Positions 15,330 to 23,376 of a stretch of DNA of 27,541 nucleotides are shown piece after piece. Made by a program: the position numbers and the translations under genes. The stretch covers positions 1 through 27,541 of the forward strand of contig DHNP01000033.1 of NCBI GenBank assembly GCA_002409585.1. The letters are read 5' to 3'. The stretch is from Ruminococcaceae bacterium UBA5413. GTDB lineage: Bacteria > Bacillota > Clostridia > Oscillospirales > Acutalibacteraceae. The notes beneath the pieces are model-generated. The model saw only the letters and a program-made list of their open reading frames with translations. It did no database searches and was not told the DNA's origin. Position 1 is the first letter of the stretch. Each line of letters opens with the position of its first letter.

Positions 15330-15393
15330 GTAATTGGAAAACTCCCGGCGGTGCAGGGGAGTAACTATTAATTTTGCGCACGCCCTCCGGCCG

Positions 15394-16239
15394 TTATTTT
15401 TTATTTTCGGCCTTTTTCCTGCCCCGCACCGTTTCGGCATAAAGGCGCTCAACGTTATCTTTATGGTACTTGTAAACGGAAGTAGACTCCGTGTTTCCGC
15501 CGGAGCCGACCGAGGCGGCGGCGCGGAGCTCCTCAAATACCGCTATATAAACTTTCACCTTATCCGAAATTTCAGATATTTCATCGTCGTTCCAGCGGAG
15601 TATCTTCAGTTCAGAAGCATAAAGGTCTATCGCGTGTTCCACCGCGGCAATAGTTTCTTTTATGTCCCGCAGTTCGGCTGAGCTTACCCCGTTCACGTTT
15701 TTTACGCTTTCCGACACTTCTGCCACAAGCCTGCCGTAAAGCTTTTTAACCTGTTCCGCATAATTAGGCGGCATAACTACGAAGTTTACGACAACCGCTA
15801 TAATTATGCCCGCCGAAGCGTTGCCGGCGCAAGTAAGCGCGCACTGCCACGCCTTCCCGCCAGGCGGCGAGACAAACATCACGGCGGCAAACACAAAGCT
15901 TGCCAAAGTGCCGGCCATGTCAAGCTTTGCAAGGTAGCAGATATAAATCACCAGTATAATGCCTATGCCGCAGAGTCCGGCGTTCGCCGGCGAAAGCATG
16001 GCGAAAAAGCCGCCGAGGGCTGCGCCTATGGCGACTCCTATGATCTTATTTTTACCTGAGCGGAGCGACGCGTCTATGGACCTGCCCATAGACATAACCG
16101 TCGCGACAACCGCCACAAGCGGCTGCCCGAAATTAAAAATACTTGAGATGGCGACGCAGACGGTTACGGCTATGCCGGTTTTTATTATGCGCATGCCAAG
16201 CTTGCGGTCGGTGTTAAGTACCTTTAAAAACCAGTCCAT
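15394..16239 (-). CDS. FUSC / aromatic acid exporter family membrane protein
   Basis: This is a 281-residue protein. Residues 1-165 hold about six membrane helices with the family signature VATVMSMGRSIDASLRSGKNKIIGVAIGAALGG (about 45-80). Residues 165-281 are a cytoplasmic helical domain ending in a basic tail (RGRKKAENKK). This is the single-module layout of aromatic acid exporter (ArAE_1-like) proteins of Firmicutes; the substrate is unknown. Its ATG directly abuts the TGA of the HAD phosphatase, with GAGG just upstream, so translation is coupled. Confidence 0.85.
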   Translation of the reverse strand: MDWFLKVLNTDRKLGMRIIKTGIAVTVCVAISSIFNFGQPLVAVVATVMSMGRSIDASLRSGKNKIIGVAIGAALGGFFAMLSPANAGLCGIGIILVIYICYLAKLDMAGTLASFVFAAVMFVSPPGGKAWQCALTCAGNASAGIIIAVVVNFVVMPPNYAEQVKKLYGRLVAEVSESVKNVNGVSSAELRDIKETIAAVEHAIDLYASELKILRWNDDEISEISDKVKVYIAVFEELRAAASVGSGGNTESTSVYKYHKDNVERLYAETVRGRKKAENKK

Positions 16240-16923
16240 TCATTTCCTCTCGCCGGATATTATATCCAAAATGTCCAAAGGCTGTTTAATGATGTATTTT
16301 GCGCGGCCGGCGGAAAGCTCCGCCCTGTCCCTGAAGCCCCACAGTACCCCGGCGGTGTCCATTCCGGCGGCAAGCCCCGTTTCCATATCCGTACATGTGT
16401 CGCCTATATAAAGGCAGAGGCGCGGCTTTACCCCGAGCTTTTCGGCAGCCATGAGCGCGCCTTCCGGCGACGGCTTCAGCGGGATTCCCCGCGTCTGCCC
16501 CATGCAGACTTCGAAGCTGCCTTCAGGAAAAATTTTCGATATTATCGCCGTAACCCACTCGTGCGGCTTGTTTGAAAGCACGGCGGTTTTTATCCCGGCC
16601 TTTTTAAGCGAAGCTACTGTTTCGTCCATGCCCGGATACCCCTTTACAAGGTACAGCGGGTCGGAAGAATAAAGCTTTTTGTACGTAGCGTGCAGCTGTA
16701 AAGCATCTTCTTCAGTATATCCTCCGCTGCCGCGGATGGTTTCGAGCATGCGGCGTACCTGTACGGCGGAGCCGTTCCCTACTATACGTTTATATTGTTC
16801 CAACTGTATAACCGGGTATCCGTGCATTTCGAGTGCTTTGTTGGAGTAATAAGCTATGGACTCCAAAGTGTAGGCAAGAGTGCCGTCAAGGTCAAAAATA
16901 CAAGCTTTATACAAAAACACCAT
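16240..16923 (-). CDS. HAD-superfamily phosphatase, phosphoglycolate phosphatase-like
   Basis: This is a 227-residue protein with all HAD-IA motifs: motif I FDLDGTL (nucleophile and acid/base Asp, residues 10-16), a helical C1 cap (~20-90), motif II AVLSNKP, motif III Lys in LKPSPEG, and motif IV GDTCTDMETG. It resembles Gph/PpaX-type enzymes that hydrolyse small phosphate esters; the natural substrate cannot be told. The start is uncertain: an AAAGG lies only 2 nt before the ATG at 16923, and GTG (16920) or TTG (16914) would be better spaced. It is the first gene of a coupled pair with the FUSC transporter. Confidence 0.9.
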   Translation of the reverse strand: MVFLYKACIFDLDGTLAYTLESIAYYSNKALEMHGYPVIQLEQYKRIVGNGSAVQVRRMLETIRGSGGYTEEDALQLHATYKKLYSSDPLYLVKGYPGMDETVASLKKAGIKTAVLSNKPHEWVTAIISKIFPEGSFEVCMGQTRGIPLKPSPEGALMAAEKLGVKPRLCLYIGDTCTDMETGLAAGMDTAGVLWGFRDRAELSAGRAKYIIKQPLDILDIISGERK

Positions 16924-16968
16924 AACCTTTCGCTTTAGTACGTATTACAGGTTTTACATTATAATACG

Positions 16969-17535
16969 CTATTCTATGCCGAGCCTGTCCATTTCCTCCC
17001 GCAGCTTTATAAAGTCGTCAAAAGCCGCGGGTTTGTTGCCGGGGTTCCTTAAAAGCGCGGCGGGGTGCGGGGTCGCCATCATAAGGACGCCGCCTTTTTT
17101 AAAAAACAGCCCGTGCTCGCGCATGATTTTAAAGTCCGGCTTTATAATCTTCATAGCCGCTATCCTGCCGAGGCAGACGATTATCTTAGGCTGTATGAAC
17201 GCTGTCTGCGCCCTCAGCCAGCCTATGCACGCATCCTGTTCCGCGGGGAGCGGATCGCGGTTTTTAGGCGGCCTGCATTTTATTATATTACCTATATATA
17301 TATCCTTGTCACGGCTCATATCAACGGCGTCGAGCATCTTGTCAAGCAGCTGCCCGCTCCTCCCGACGAACGGCCTGCCCTGCAGGTCCTCCTGCTCGCC
17401 GGGGCCTTCGCCTACGAACATTACCCCTGCTGTCCTGTTGCCCATGCCGAAAACGACGTGCGTACGGTGTTCGCACAGGCCGCATTTTTTGCAGGCAAGG
17501 CACGCGCCCTCAAGTTCTTCCCATGTTTTGTACAA
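16969..17535 (-). CDS. Uracil-DNA glycosylase, family 4 (iron-sulfur type)
   Basis: This is a 188-residue protein starting at TTG, with GAGGGG 7-8 nt upstream. It carries the 4Fe-4S ligands of family 4 enzymes: Cys15 and Cys18 (ACKKCGLCEHR), Cys near 87 (IIKCRPP) and Cys near 103 (QDACIGWL). Extra Cys12 and Cys21 flank the first pair. The active-site motif is VGEGPGEQEDLQGRPFVGRSG, and the late ATPHPAALLRNP holds the catalytic-region His. It removes uracil from DNA to start base excision repair. The stop lies 45 nt before the HAD gene, so the three minus-strand genes may share an mRNA. Confidence 0.92.
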   Translation of the reverse strand: MYKTWEELEGACLACKKCGLCEHRTHVVFGMGNRTAGVMFVGEGPGEQEDLQGRPFVGRSGQLLDKMLDAVDMSRDKDIYIGNIIKCRPPKNRDPLPAEQDACIGWLRAQTAFIQPKIIVCLGRIAAMKIIKPDFKIMREHGLFFKKGGVLMMATPHPAALLRNPGNKPAAFDDFIKLREEMDRLGIE

Positions 17536-17584
17536 AGTACCGCCCCTCTACAAGCAGTTTATAATGCAAAATTAAATATTTCAT

Positions 17585-17612
17585 ATTATATCATAAATAT
17601 CCTTATGATAAA
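17585..17612 (-). promoter_or_regulatory. Promoter of the glycosylase gene with embedded inverted repeat
   Basis: On the minus strand, TTTATC (17612-17607), 16 bp, TATAAT (17590-17585). An 8-bp inverted repeat, TATCATAA (17589-17596) and TTATGATA (17603-17610), fills the spacer and overlaps both hexamers, a typical operator position. It does not resemble the Gram-positive LexA box. Confidence 0.5.
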
Positions 17613-17641
17613 AGCCCGATTAAAGAAAGACGCCTTTTATG

Positions 17642-17670
17642 TGGACAGTTCCTTAAAAAGCGTGTATAAT
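17642..17670 (+). promoter_or_regulatory. Promoter of the foldase gene
   Basis: TGGACA (17642-17647), exactly 17 bp, TATAAT (17665-17670). Transcription would start near 17677, leaving a leader of about 195 nt. Confidence 0.75.
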
Positions 17671-17676
17671 AACCTA

Positions 17677-17874
17677 TATAATTATTTTTTATTCCTGATA
17701 AGCAACGAAGCTTAAATCCGGCGCGCAGGCGCGTGCGGGCTTTTCCCGCGGTGTTTTGTGCCGCAGCCTTTTCTTTTTGTGAGGATTTTTTTAATTTGCC
17801 GTCCCTGCCGCCATTAAGGCAGGGCGGCATGCGTTAAAATTAAAATTAATTTTTTAAAAATCGGAGTGTGCTAT
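17677..17874 (+). other. Long structured 5' leader of the foldase gene
   Basis: The leader contains GCGGG-CTTTT-CCCGC (about 17737-17751) and a bulged stem in which GCCG-T-CCCTGCC pairs with GGCAGGGCGGC around 17799-17830. No clear terminator or known riboswitch is seen. The rest of the 17536-17874 gap holds the two divergent promoters. Confidence 0.4.
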
Positions 17875-18951
17875 ATGGAAAAACTTAAGAAATTTTCAGC
17901 GGTGCTGCTCGCGGCCGTATTTATCGTGTCCGGCACTACGGCCTGTGCATCAGACAAAAAAAGCTGGGCGGCCAAAAACGACAGCATGACCGTCCCCATA
18001 GGAAGCTATATATGTTACCTTTACTCTGAATACAACAACGCCTCTTCGCAGGTGACGGATTCGACGAAGTCGGTGCTCAGCCAAAAAATAGACAGTAAAG
18101 ACGCGACGTCCTGGATACGTGAAAAAGCCCTTAACGACGTGAAAACGCTCTTTGTAATAGATTCCAAGATGAAAGAGCTTAACTTAAAGCTCGACGACAC
18201 CGAAAGCAAGACTATTTCAAGCGCGGCCGCTTCCCAGTGGGAGCAGTACGGCACGCAGTTTGAAAAATGGGGGGTCGCGCAGTCTTCTTTTTCCCTTTCA
18301 TTTTATGAAAGCAGCCAAAAGCTCGCGCAGATATTTTACGCGACTTACGGCAACGGCGGCAAAAAGGCCGTTTCCGACGCGGACCTCAAAAGTTATTATG
18401 TTAAAAATTACAGCGATTTTTCATATATCTCGCTTCCACTTTACAAAAGCAGCTCCAGCGGTAAAGTGACGGCTATGACAGCCGCCGAAAAGAAGAAAGC
18501 CGAAAGCGAATTTGACGGATATATTGAGAAAATCAAAGCCGGCACAATGACCATGCAGCAGGCGGCGGATGCGTACAAGACTTCGTCTAAATCCACTTCA
18601 GACCAGCTGCAGAGCGATATGGCGAACCTCAGCTCCTCAGGTTATCCAGACGATATGAAAAAGATGATAAACGCCATGAAATCCGGCGAAGTAAAAGCGC
18701 AGGAAATTTCAAGCGGCACTACGAGCTTTTACGTTATGGTAATGAAAAACGATATAGATAAAACAATATCCGATGAAGTTAAAGACGAAACTAAGCGCAA
18801 GTCGCTTCTTTACACCTACAAATACAAGGAATTCAGCGAATCCATTTCAAAAGAGGCCGAAGCCCTCAAAGACGTAACGGTCAACGACTCGGCACTAAAC
18901 TCATACGACCCGTCAATGTTTGAAACAGATTCCTCCTCCTCGGCTTCGTAA
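17875..18951 (+). CDS. PrsA/SurA-like lipoprotein, probable extracytoplasmic foldase
   Basis: This is a 358-residue protein. I chose the ATG at 17875 (CGGAG 8 nt upstream) over the GTG at 17866. A signal peptide (MEKLKKFSAVLLAAVFIVSGTTA) ends at a lipobox-like TTAC, so Cys24 would be lipidated and anchored outside the membrane. An N-terminal helical chaperone domain (~30-150) is followed by a region (~160-300) that matches the place of a parvulin PPIase domain (SDADLKSYYVKNYSDFSYISLPL, then MTMQQAADAYKTSSKS) but lacks clear parvulin catalytic residues. The tail is Ser-rich. The role inferred is folding of secreted proteins. A strong terminator follows. Confidence 0.75.
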   Translation: MEKLKKFSAVLLAAVFIVSGTTACASDKKSWAAKNDSMTVPIGSYICYLYSEYNNASSQVTDSTKSVLSQKIDSKDATSWIREKALNDVKTLFVIDSKMKELNLKLDDTESKTISSAAASQWEQYGTQFEKWGVAQSSFSLSFYESSQKLAQIFYATYGNGGKKAVSDADLKSYYVKNYSDFSYISLPLYKSSSSGKVTAMTAAEKKKAESEFDGYIEKIKAGTMTMQQAADAYKTSSKSTSDQLQSDMANLSSSGYPDDMKKMINAMKSGEVKAQEISSGTTSFYVMVMKNDIDKTISDEVKDETKRKSLLYTYKYKEFSESISKEAEALKDVTVNDSALNSYDPSMFETDSSSSAS

Positions 18952-18990
18952 TAAATAAATCAGCCGTTTAAGTTTAATTTACGTAAATTT

Positions 18991-19030
18991 AACGCCGCCG
19001 CGGTTCCAAAATGCCGCGGCGGCGTTTTCA
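18991..19030. terminator. Bidirectional terminator between foldase and mfd
   Basis: A perfect 13-bp GC-rich stem (18991-19003 with 19014-19026) is followed by TTTTC on the plus strand. The upstream side is A/T rich, so it can serve both converging genes. Confidence 0.8.
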
Positions 19031-19043
19031 TGTATTTATTTTA

Positions 19044-22000
19044 TCATGCGCTATGCGGCGCATCAAGCGCATTAAAAATCTCTGACAGCGTCTCTATGGG
19101 CGCGCAGTCATGCCCCATCCTGACGCTTACATACGGTTTCGCCCCGGCGCTGAGCATTACCCTGCCATGCAGCGCCGAAGTAAGCAGGCTGACCCTTCTC
19201 ATGTCTATCGCGTCTACATACATTAAAAGCGTGTCTTTCTGCTGCTTTATCTCTGTAAATCCGGCCTGTGAGGCCTTGCTCCTCAGCAGCGCTATCTTCA
19301 CAAGCCCGCCGACGCTTTCCGGCGGCTCGCCGAACCTGTCGATGAGTTCATCGGTAACGTCGGATGCATCCGCGTCTGTGCGTATGTCCGCTATGCGCCT
19401 GTATATCTCAAGGCGCTGGTTAAGGTCTGAGATATAACTTTCAGGTATATGCGCTGTAACCTGTACGTCCACCGTACACTCGCCGCCGCTCTCTTTTACG
19501 GGCTCGCCCTTTGCCTTGCCTATTGCCTCAGACAGCAGGCGCAGGTACATGTCGTAGCCCACGGCTTCCATGTGCCCGTGCTGCTCGCCTCCTAAAATAT
19601 TGCCGGCGCCGCGTATTTCAAGGTCGCGCATGGCTATTTTAAAGCCAGAGCCGAACTCTGTGAACTGCCGTATGGCTGAGAGCCTTTTCTGCGATATCTC
19701 CGACAGGACCTTGTCGCGCGCGAATGTAAGGTACGCGTAGGCGCGCCGGCTCGAACGGCCGACCCGCCCCCTTATCTGGTGCAGCTGCGAAAGCCCCATG
19801 CGGTCGGCGTTATCTATTATGAGCGTGTTTACGTTAGGCACGTCGACTCCAGTTTCAATTATCGTAGTGCATACAAAAACGTTTATTTCCTGCTCTATGA
19901 GCTTGCGCCACGCTTCCGACAGCTCCTGTTCGTCCATTTTGCCGTGGCCGAAGCCGACCTTTGCCTCAGGCACCCTCTGCTGTATGCGCGCGGCAGTGCG
20001 CTCTATCGACGCAACGTCGTTGTGCAGGTAGTACACCTGCCCGCCGCGCCGCAGCTCCTGGCGTATGGCATCGGCTATGATGCCGTCGTCGTGCTCAAGC
20101 ACGTATGTCTGTACCGGATGCCTGTCGTGCGGCGCTTCTTCTATGATGCTCATGTCGCGCATGCCCGACATGGCCATGTTTAGAGTACGCGGTATCGGCG
20201 TAGCCGAAAGCGTGAGCACGTCTACGTTCTTATACTTTGTCTTTAACTTCTCCTTCTGCGCTACGCCGAAGCGCTGTTCCTCGTCTATAATTATAAGCCC
20301 GAGGTCGCGGAACTCAACGTCATTTGAAATAATCCTGTGCGTGCCGACTATTATATCTATCTCACCGTTTTTACATTTCCTTATTACCTCGGCCTGTTCC
20401 TTAGGCGACCGGAAACGCGACAGTAACTCAACCTTAACAGGAAAACCCTCAAAGCGCCGCGTTATAGTCTGGTAATGCTGCCAGGCAAGCAGCGTCGTAG
20501 GCACGAGCACGGCGCACTGCTTTGAACCCTCCACGCACTTAAACGCGGCGCGCAGGGCGACTTCGGTTTTGCCGAAGCCTACGTCGCCGCAAAGCAGCCT
20601 GTCCATAGGCACGCTTTTTTCCATGTCAGCTTTTATTTCTTCTATGCAGCGGAGCTGGTCGTCCGTTTCGTCAAACTCAAAGCGTGACTCGAAGTCGCGC
20701 TGGAGGTCGTCGTCGGCAGGAAAGGCACAGCCTTTTATATTCATGCGCTGGGCGTACAGCTTTATAAGGTCGTTTGCTATGTCCTTGACGGCACGGCGGA
20801 CCTTTGCCTTCGCCTTCTGCCAGTCGGCGCCGCCCAAACGGCTCAAGCGCACCGACGAGTCCTCACGCGGGCCTATATACTTTGACACCATGTCAAGCTG
20901 CGTAACAGGCACGTAAAGCACGTCGCCTTTGGCGTACTTAACGGTAATATAGTCCTTTGTAACACCGTGCATCTCTATTTTGCGTATGCCCTCAAAAACG
21001 CCTATGCCGTGCGTAGTGTGCACGATGTAGTCGCCGGGGTTAAGGTCTGAGATGCCGGTTATCTCTTTTGCATTTTTAGGGCGTTTTGACTTACCGCGGC
21101 GTGCCTCAGACGTACGGCCGCGCGTTATAAGGCCGAAAAAAGCGCCGGGGTACTCTATCCCGCCTGAAAGCGAGCCGGGGATTACGGCTACCTGCCCGCG
21201 TTTTATCGTTTCGGGGTCCTCGGAATAAAATGCGTTTATCCCCCGCGCGAGCAGGTCTTCAGCCGTTGTACGCGCCGAGCGCTCGGTTCCGGCAAGGACG
21301 GCGCACGACCACTTTTTCTCAAGCATACCGCTGAGGTCGTCAGCCAAAAGCCCTATGTTGCCGCCCCACGCCGAGCCTTGGCGCGCCGTCATGTTTACCT
21401 GGCCCATTACAGGCGTGTCATACCCGCCATGGACAAAGTCGTCGAGGTAGACGGCGCCGTATTTGGAAAAGCACTCCGCCGCATAGGCATAGTCGTAAGT
21501 AAAACTGCTGAGGCCGCGGCACAGCGTGCCGTCTGCGAGCAGGTCGCGCACGTCTTCGCCCCACTGCCATACGACGCTTTTCATCCTCTCTTTTGACTTA
21601 ACCGGTTCGTTTACAAATAAGACCATATCGTCCGCAAAATAATCGAAAAGCGATGCCGGCCTATCATAGACAAGCGATATATATTTGTCGGCGCAGCCTA
21701 TATGCAGCCCTTCCCTGAGCTTTGCGGATTCCCTCGCGAGGACTGCCTTTGCCGCCGGTGCGGTTTTGCCGCGCAGCTGTGAAGCGAGCCTGTCGATTTT
21801 TTTTGCCGTTATGTCCGGCTTAGCTATAAGGACTTCCGAAGCCGGAAAAACAGTAACGCTCTCCGTACTGTCGGTACGCCTCTGCGAAACAGGGTCAAAA
21901 AAAGACAGCGTGTCTATTTCATCGCCGAAAAACTCCGCCCTTACCGGCTGCGAAAGCCCCGGAGGGTAGAAGTCGAGTATGCCGCCGCGCCGTGAAAACT

Positions 22001-22511
22001 GCCCCGCGCCGTCTATCTGCGGCGCATCTTCGTAGCCCCCCTGCAAAAGGGCTGTAACGGCGTTTTCCATGCCGATGCCTTCGCCTGTTTTTATTGTAAC
22101 AGTGTGTTTCTCCATTTCGTCCGGCGGTATGGTATACTGAAGCGCCGCGTCTATGCAGCAGACGACGGCATTGCACTTTCCGTTTTTTACGTTTCTCAGC
22201 ACCGCAAGGCGCTGGTGCTCATACTCGTGCGAGCTGCCCTCGGTATCATGCAGAGAAAAGTCGCGCAGCGGGTAAAACATAGGCGAAAGCCCCATGGCCT
22301 TAAGGTCAAGGCACAGCCTGTTTGCCTCAGCCTCGTCACCGGCTACTACAAAAGCCCTGCGCCCAAGCTGGGAGCAGAGCGAATATATGATGTTTGCCTT
22401 ATGGATGCCTGAAACACCGGTAACGGCTGCCGGAAGGGCTTTTTTTTGTACATATGACTTCAGCGCCCCGTATTCCGGCAGGCCGTTTACGGCCTGCGTA
22501 AGGAATTTCAT
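19044..22511 (-). CDS. mfd: Transcription-repair coupling factor Mfd
   Basis: This 1155-residue protein has the usual length. The N-terminal UvrB-like part is at ~1-330, with GGILDFYPPG and RAEFFGDEIDTLSFFDP. The RNA polymerase-interacting domain is at ~480-560 (NPGDYIVHTTHGIGVFEGI, YAKGDVLYVPV). The RecG-like translocase follows, with Walker A GFGKTEVALRAA near 645, DEEQ near 742, TLSATPIPRTLNMAM, and GRVGRSSRRAYAYL. The C-terminal TRCF domain has the family pattern SYISDLNQRLEIYRRIA. It removes stalled RNA polymerase at lesions and recruits UvrA. A ribosome binding site AGGAG lies just before the ATG. It is last in the glmU-prs-pth-mfd series. Confidence 0.97.
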   Translation of the reverse strand: MKFLTQAVNGLPEYGALKSYVQKKALPAAVTGVSGIHKANIIYSLCSQLGRRAFVVAGDEAEANRLCLDLKAMGLSPMFYPLRDFSLHDTEGSSHEYEHQRLAVLRNVKNGKCNAVVCCIDAALQYTIPPDEMEKHTVTIKTGEGIGMENAVTALLQGGYEDAPQIDGAGQFSRRGGILDFYPPGLSQPVRAEFFGDEIDTLSFFDPVSQRRTDSTESVTVFPASEVLIAKPDITAKKIDRLASQLRGKTAPAAKAVLARESAKLREGLHIGCADKYISLVYDRPASLFDYFADDMVLFVNEPVKSKERMKSVVWQWGEDVRDLLADGTLCRGLSSFTYDYAYAAECFSKYGAVYLDDFVHGGYDTPVMGQVNMTARQGSAWGGNIGLLADDLSGMLEKKWSCAVLAGTERSARTTAEDLLARGINAFYSEDPETIKRGQVAVIPGSLSGGIEYPGAFFGLITRGRTSEARRGKSKRPKNAKEITGISDLNPGDYIVHTTHGIGVFEGIRKIEMHGVTKDYITVKYAKGDVLYVPVTQLDMVSKYIGPREDSSVRLSRLGGADWQKAKAKVRRAVKDIANDLIKLYAQRMNIKGCAFPADDDLQRDFESRFEFDETDDQLRCIEEIKADMEKSVPMDRLLCGDVGFGKTEVALRAAFKCVEGSKQCAVLVPTTLLAWQHYQTITRRFEGFPVKVELLSRFRSPKEQAEVIRKCKNGEIDIIVGTHRIISNDVEFRDLGLIIIDEEQRFGVAQKEKLKTKYKNVDVLTLSATPIPRTLNMAMSGMRDMSIIEEAPHDRHPVQTYVLEHDDGIIADAIRQELRRGGQVYYLHNDVASIERTAARIQQRVPEAKVGFGHGKMDEQELSEAWRKLIEQEINVFVCTTIIETGVDVPNVNTLIIDNADRMGLSQLHQIRGRVGRSSRRAYAYLTFARDKVLSEISQKRLSAIRQFTEFGSGFKIAMRDLEIRGAGNILGGEQHGHMEAVGYDMYLRLLSEAIGKAKGEPVKESGGECTVDVQVTAHIPESYISDLNQRLEIYRRIADIRTDADASDVTDELIDRFGEPPESVGGLVKIALLRSKASQAGFTEIKQQKDTLLMYVDAIDMRRVSLLTSALHGRVMLSAGAKPYVSVRMGHDCAPIETLSEIFNALDAPHSA

Positions 22512-22546
22512 AAATATCTCCTAAAGTTTTCGCAAAATATATTAAA

Positions 22547-22561
22547 GCGGCCGTTGGCCGC
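22547..22561 (-). other. Short GC hairpin between pth and mfd
   Basis: GCGGCC pairs with GGCCGC around GTT (AAC on the minus strand), followed on the minus strand by TTTAAT. It is a weak terminator or processing site in a 79-nt gap. Confidence 0.4.
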
Positions 22562-22590
22562 AGTCGCAAATACTGGTTTTACGCTGCTTT

Positions 22591-23202
22591 TCAGCAGTTG
22601 TACCTGTTCATCGCCTCCGCGGCCCTGCCCTGCACAAGAAGCTCCACGGCCTTTGCCGCGCTGCCGGCCGCTTCGTAAAATAATTTCAGTTCGTCCTCGG
22701 TAAAGCGCCTCAGCACCCAGTCGGCAAGGTCCCACTCAGCGCTCGGCTTGTTGCCCGTGCCGAGCTTTATGCGCGGGAACGTGTCTTTGCCGGCGAGATA
22801 AATTATATTTCTCATTCCGTTATGCCCGCCGTCGCTGCCTTTGAGCCTTATGCGCATTTTCCCCGGCGGGAAAGAAATGTCGTCGTAGATTATAATTGAT
22901 TTTTCCGGCGGGATTTTATAAAAACCCATAGCTTCCGTTACGCTCTGCCCGCTCAGGTTCATATAAGTCCCCGGTTTCAGCAGAAGCACCTTTTTGCCGC
23001 CTATCACGGCCGTGCCGCACAGGCCCTTGAACCTGAGCCTGTCAATTTTAACGCCGGCGTTTTCCGCAATACGGTCTACCGCCATAAATCCGGCGTTGTG
23101 CCTCGTCATGTCGTACTTTTTTCCCGGGTTGCCAAGACCCGCCACAATGTACTCCACAGCGCCGGCCGGTTCATTTTTATTAGAAAATAAATTACCAAAC
23201 AT
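22591..23202 (-). CDS. pth: Peptidyl-tRNA hydrolase
   Basis: This is a 203-residue protein. It carries the Pth signatures AGLGNPGKKYDMTRHNAGF with catalytic His35, PGTYMNLSGQSV, YDDISFPPGKMRIRLKGSDGGHNGM, and the lid and C-terminal helix. It frees tRNA from peptidyl-tRNA dropped by ribosomes. About 15 extra residues (MFGNLFSNKNEPAGA) precede the core, so the protein is slightly longer at the N-terminus than most. GGAAAGGG lies about 11 nt upstream. It sits between prs and mfd, the same order as in many Firmicutes. Confidence 0.96.
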   Translation of the reverse strand: MFGNLFSNKNEPAGAVEYIVAGLGNPGKKYDMTRHNAGFMAVDRIAENAGVKIDRLRFKGLCGTAVIGGKKVLLLKPGTYMNLSGQSVTEAMGFYKIPPEKSIIIYDDISFPPGKMRIRLKGSDGGHNGMRNIIYLAGKDTFPRIKLGTGNKPSAEWDLADWVLRRFTEDELKLFYEAAGSAAKAVELLVQGRAAEAMNRYNC

Positions 23203-23239
23203 TTAAAGTTATGCCCTTTCCGTATAAAGCATGACATCA

Positions 23240-23306
23240 GGCACGCGGCAGGCAGCACCTCGGGCGGAACGGTTGCCCGTTCCGCCCAAAGTGCTCTTTA
23301 CGTGCC
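23240..23306. repeat. Large hairpin between prs and pth
   Basis: A 19-bp stem (23254-23272 with 23277-23295, G-U pairs included, loop of 4) is flanked by an outer GGCACG (23240-23245) pairing with CGTGCC (23301-23306). No T run follows on either strand, so it is not a plain terminator. A smaller hairpin (CTGCGG/CCGCAG) lies at about 23343-23366. Confidence 0.65.
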
Positions 23307-23376
23307 GATGTAAAGCCAAAGGCCGTTAAAATTTCATTTCATCTGCGGGCTTTGTCATGTCCGCAGCAACGCAGTG

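Larger units (their letters stand above)
14911..15393. other. Intergenic region with structured elements, no sure gene
   Basis: 483 nt between converging genes. A GC-rich hairpin (GGCGCTGC 14916-14923 with GCGGCGCC 14935-14942, then TTTC) probably ends the chemoreceptor transcript. A compact element with several inverted repeats (15096-15210) and a strong terminator (15285-15329) have separate entries. A 61-codon minus-strand frame at 15049-15234 (GTG start) has no good ribosome binding site and looks incidental. Confidence 0.6.
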
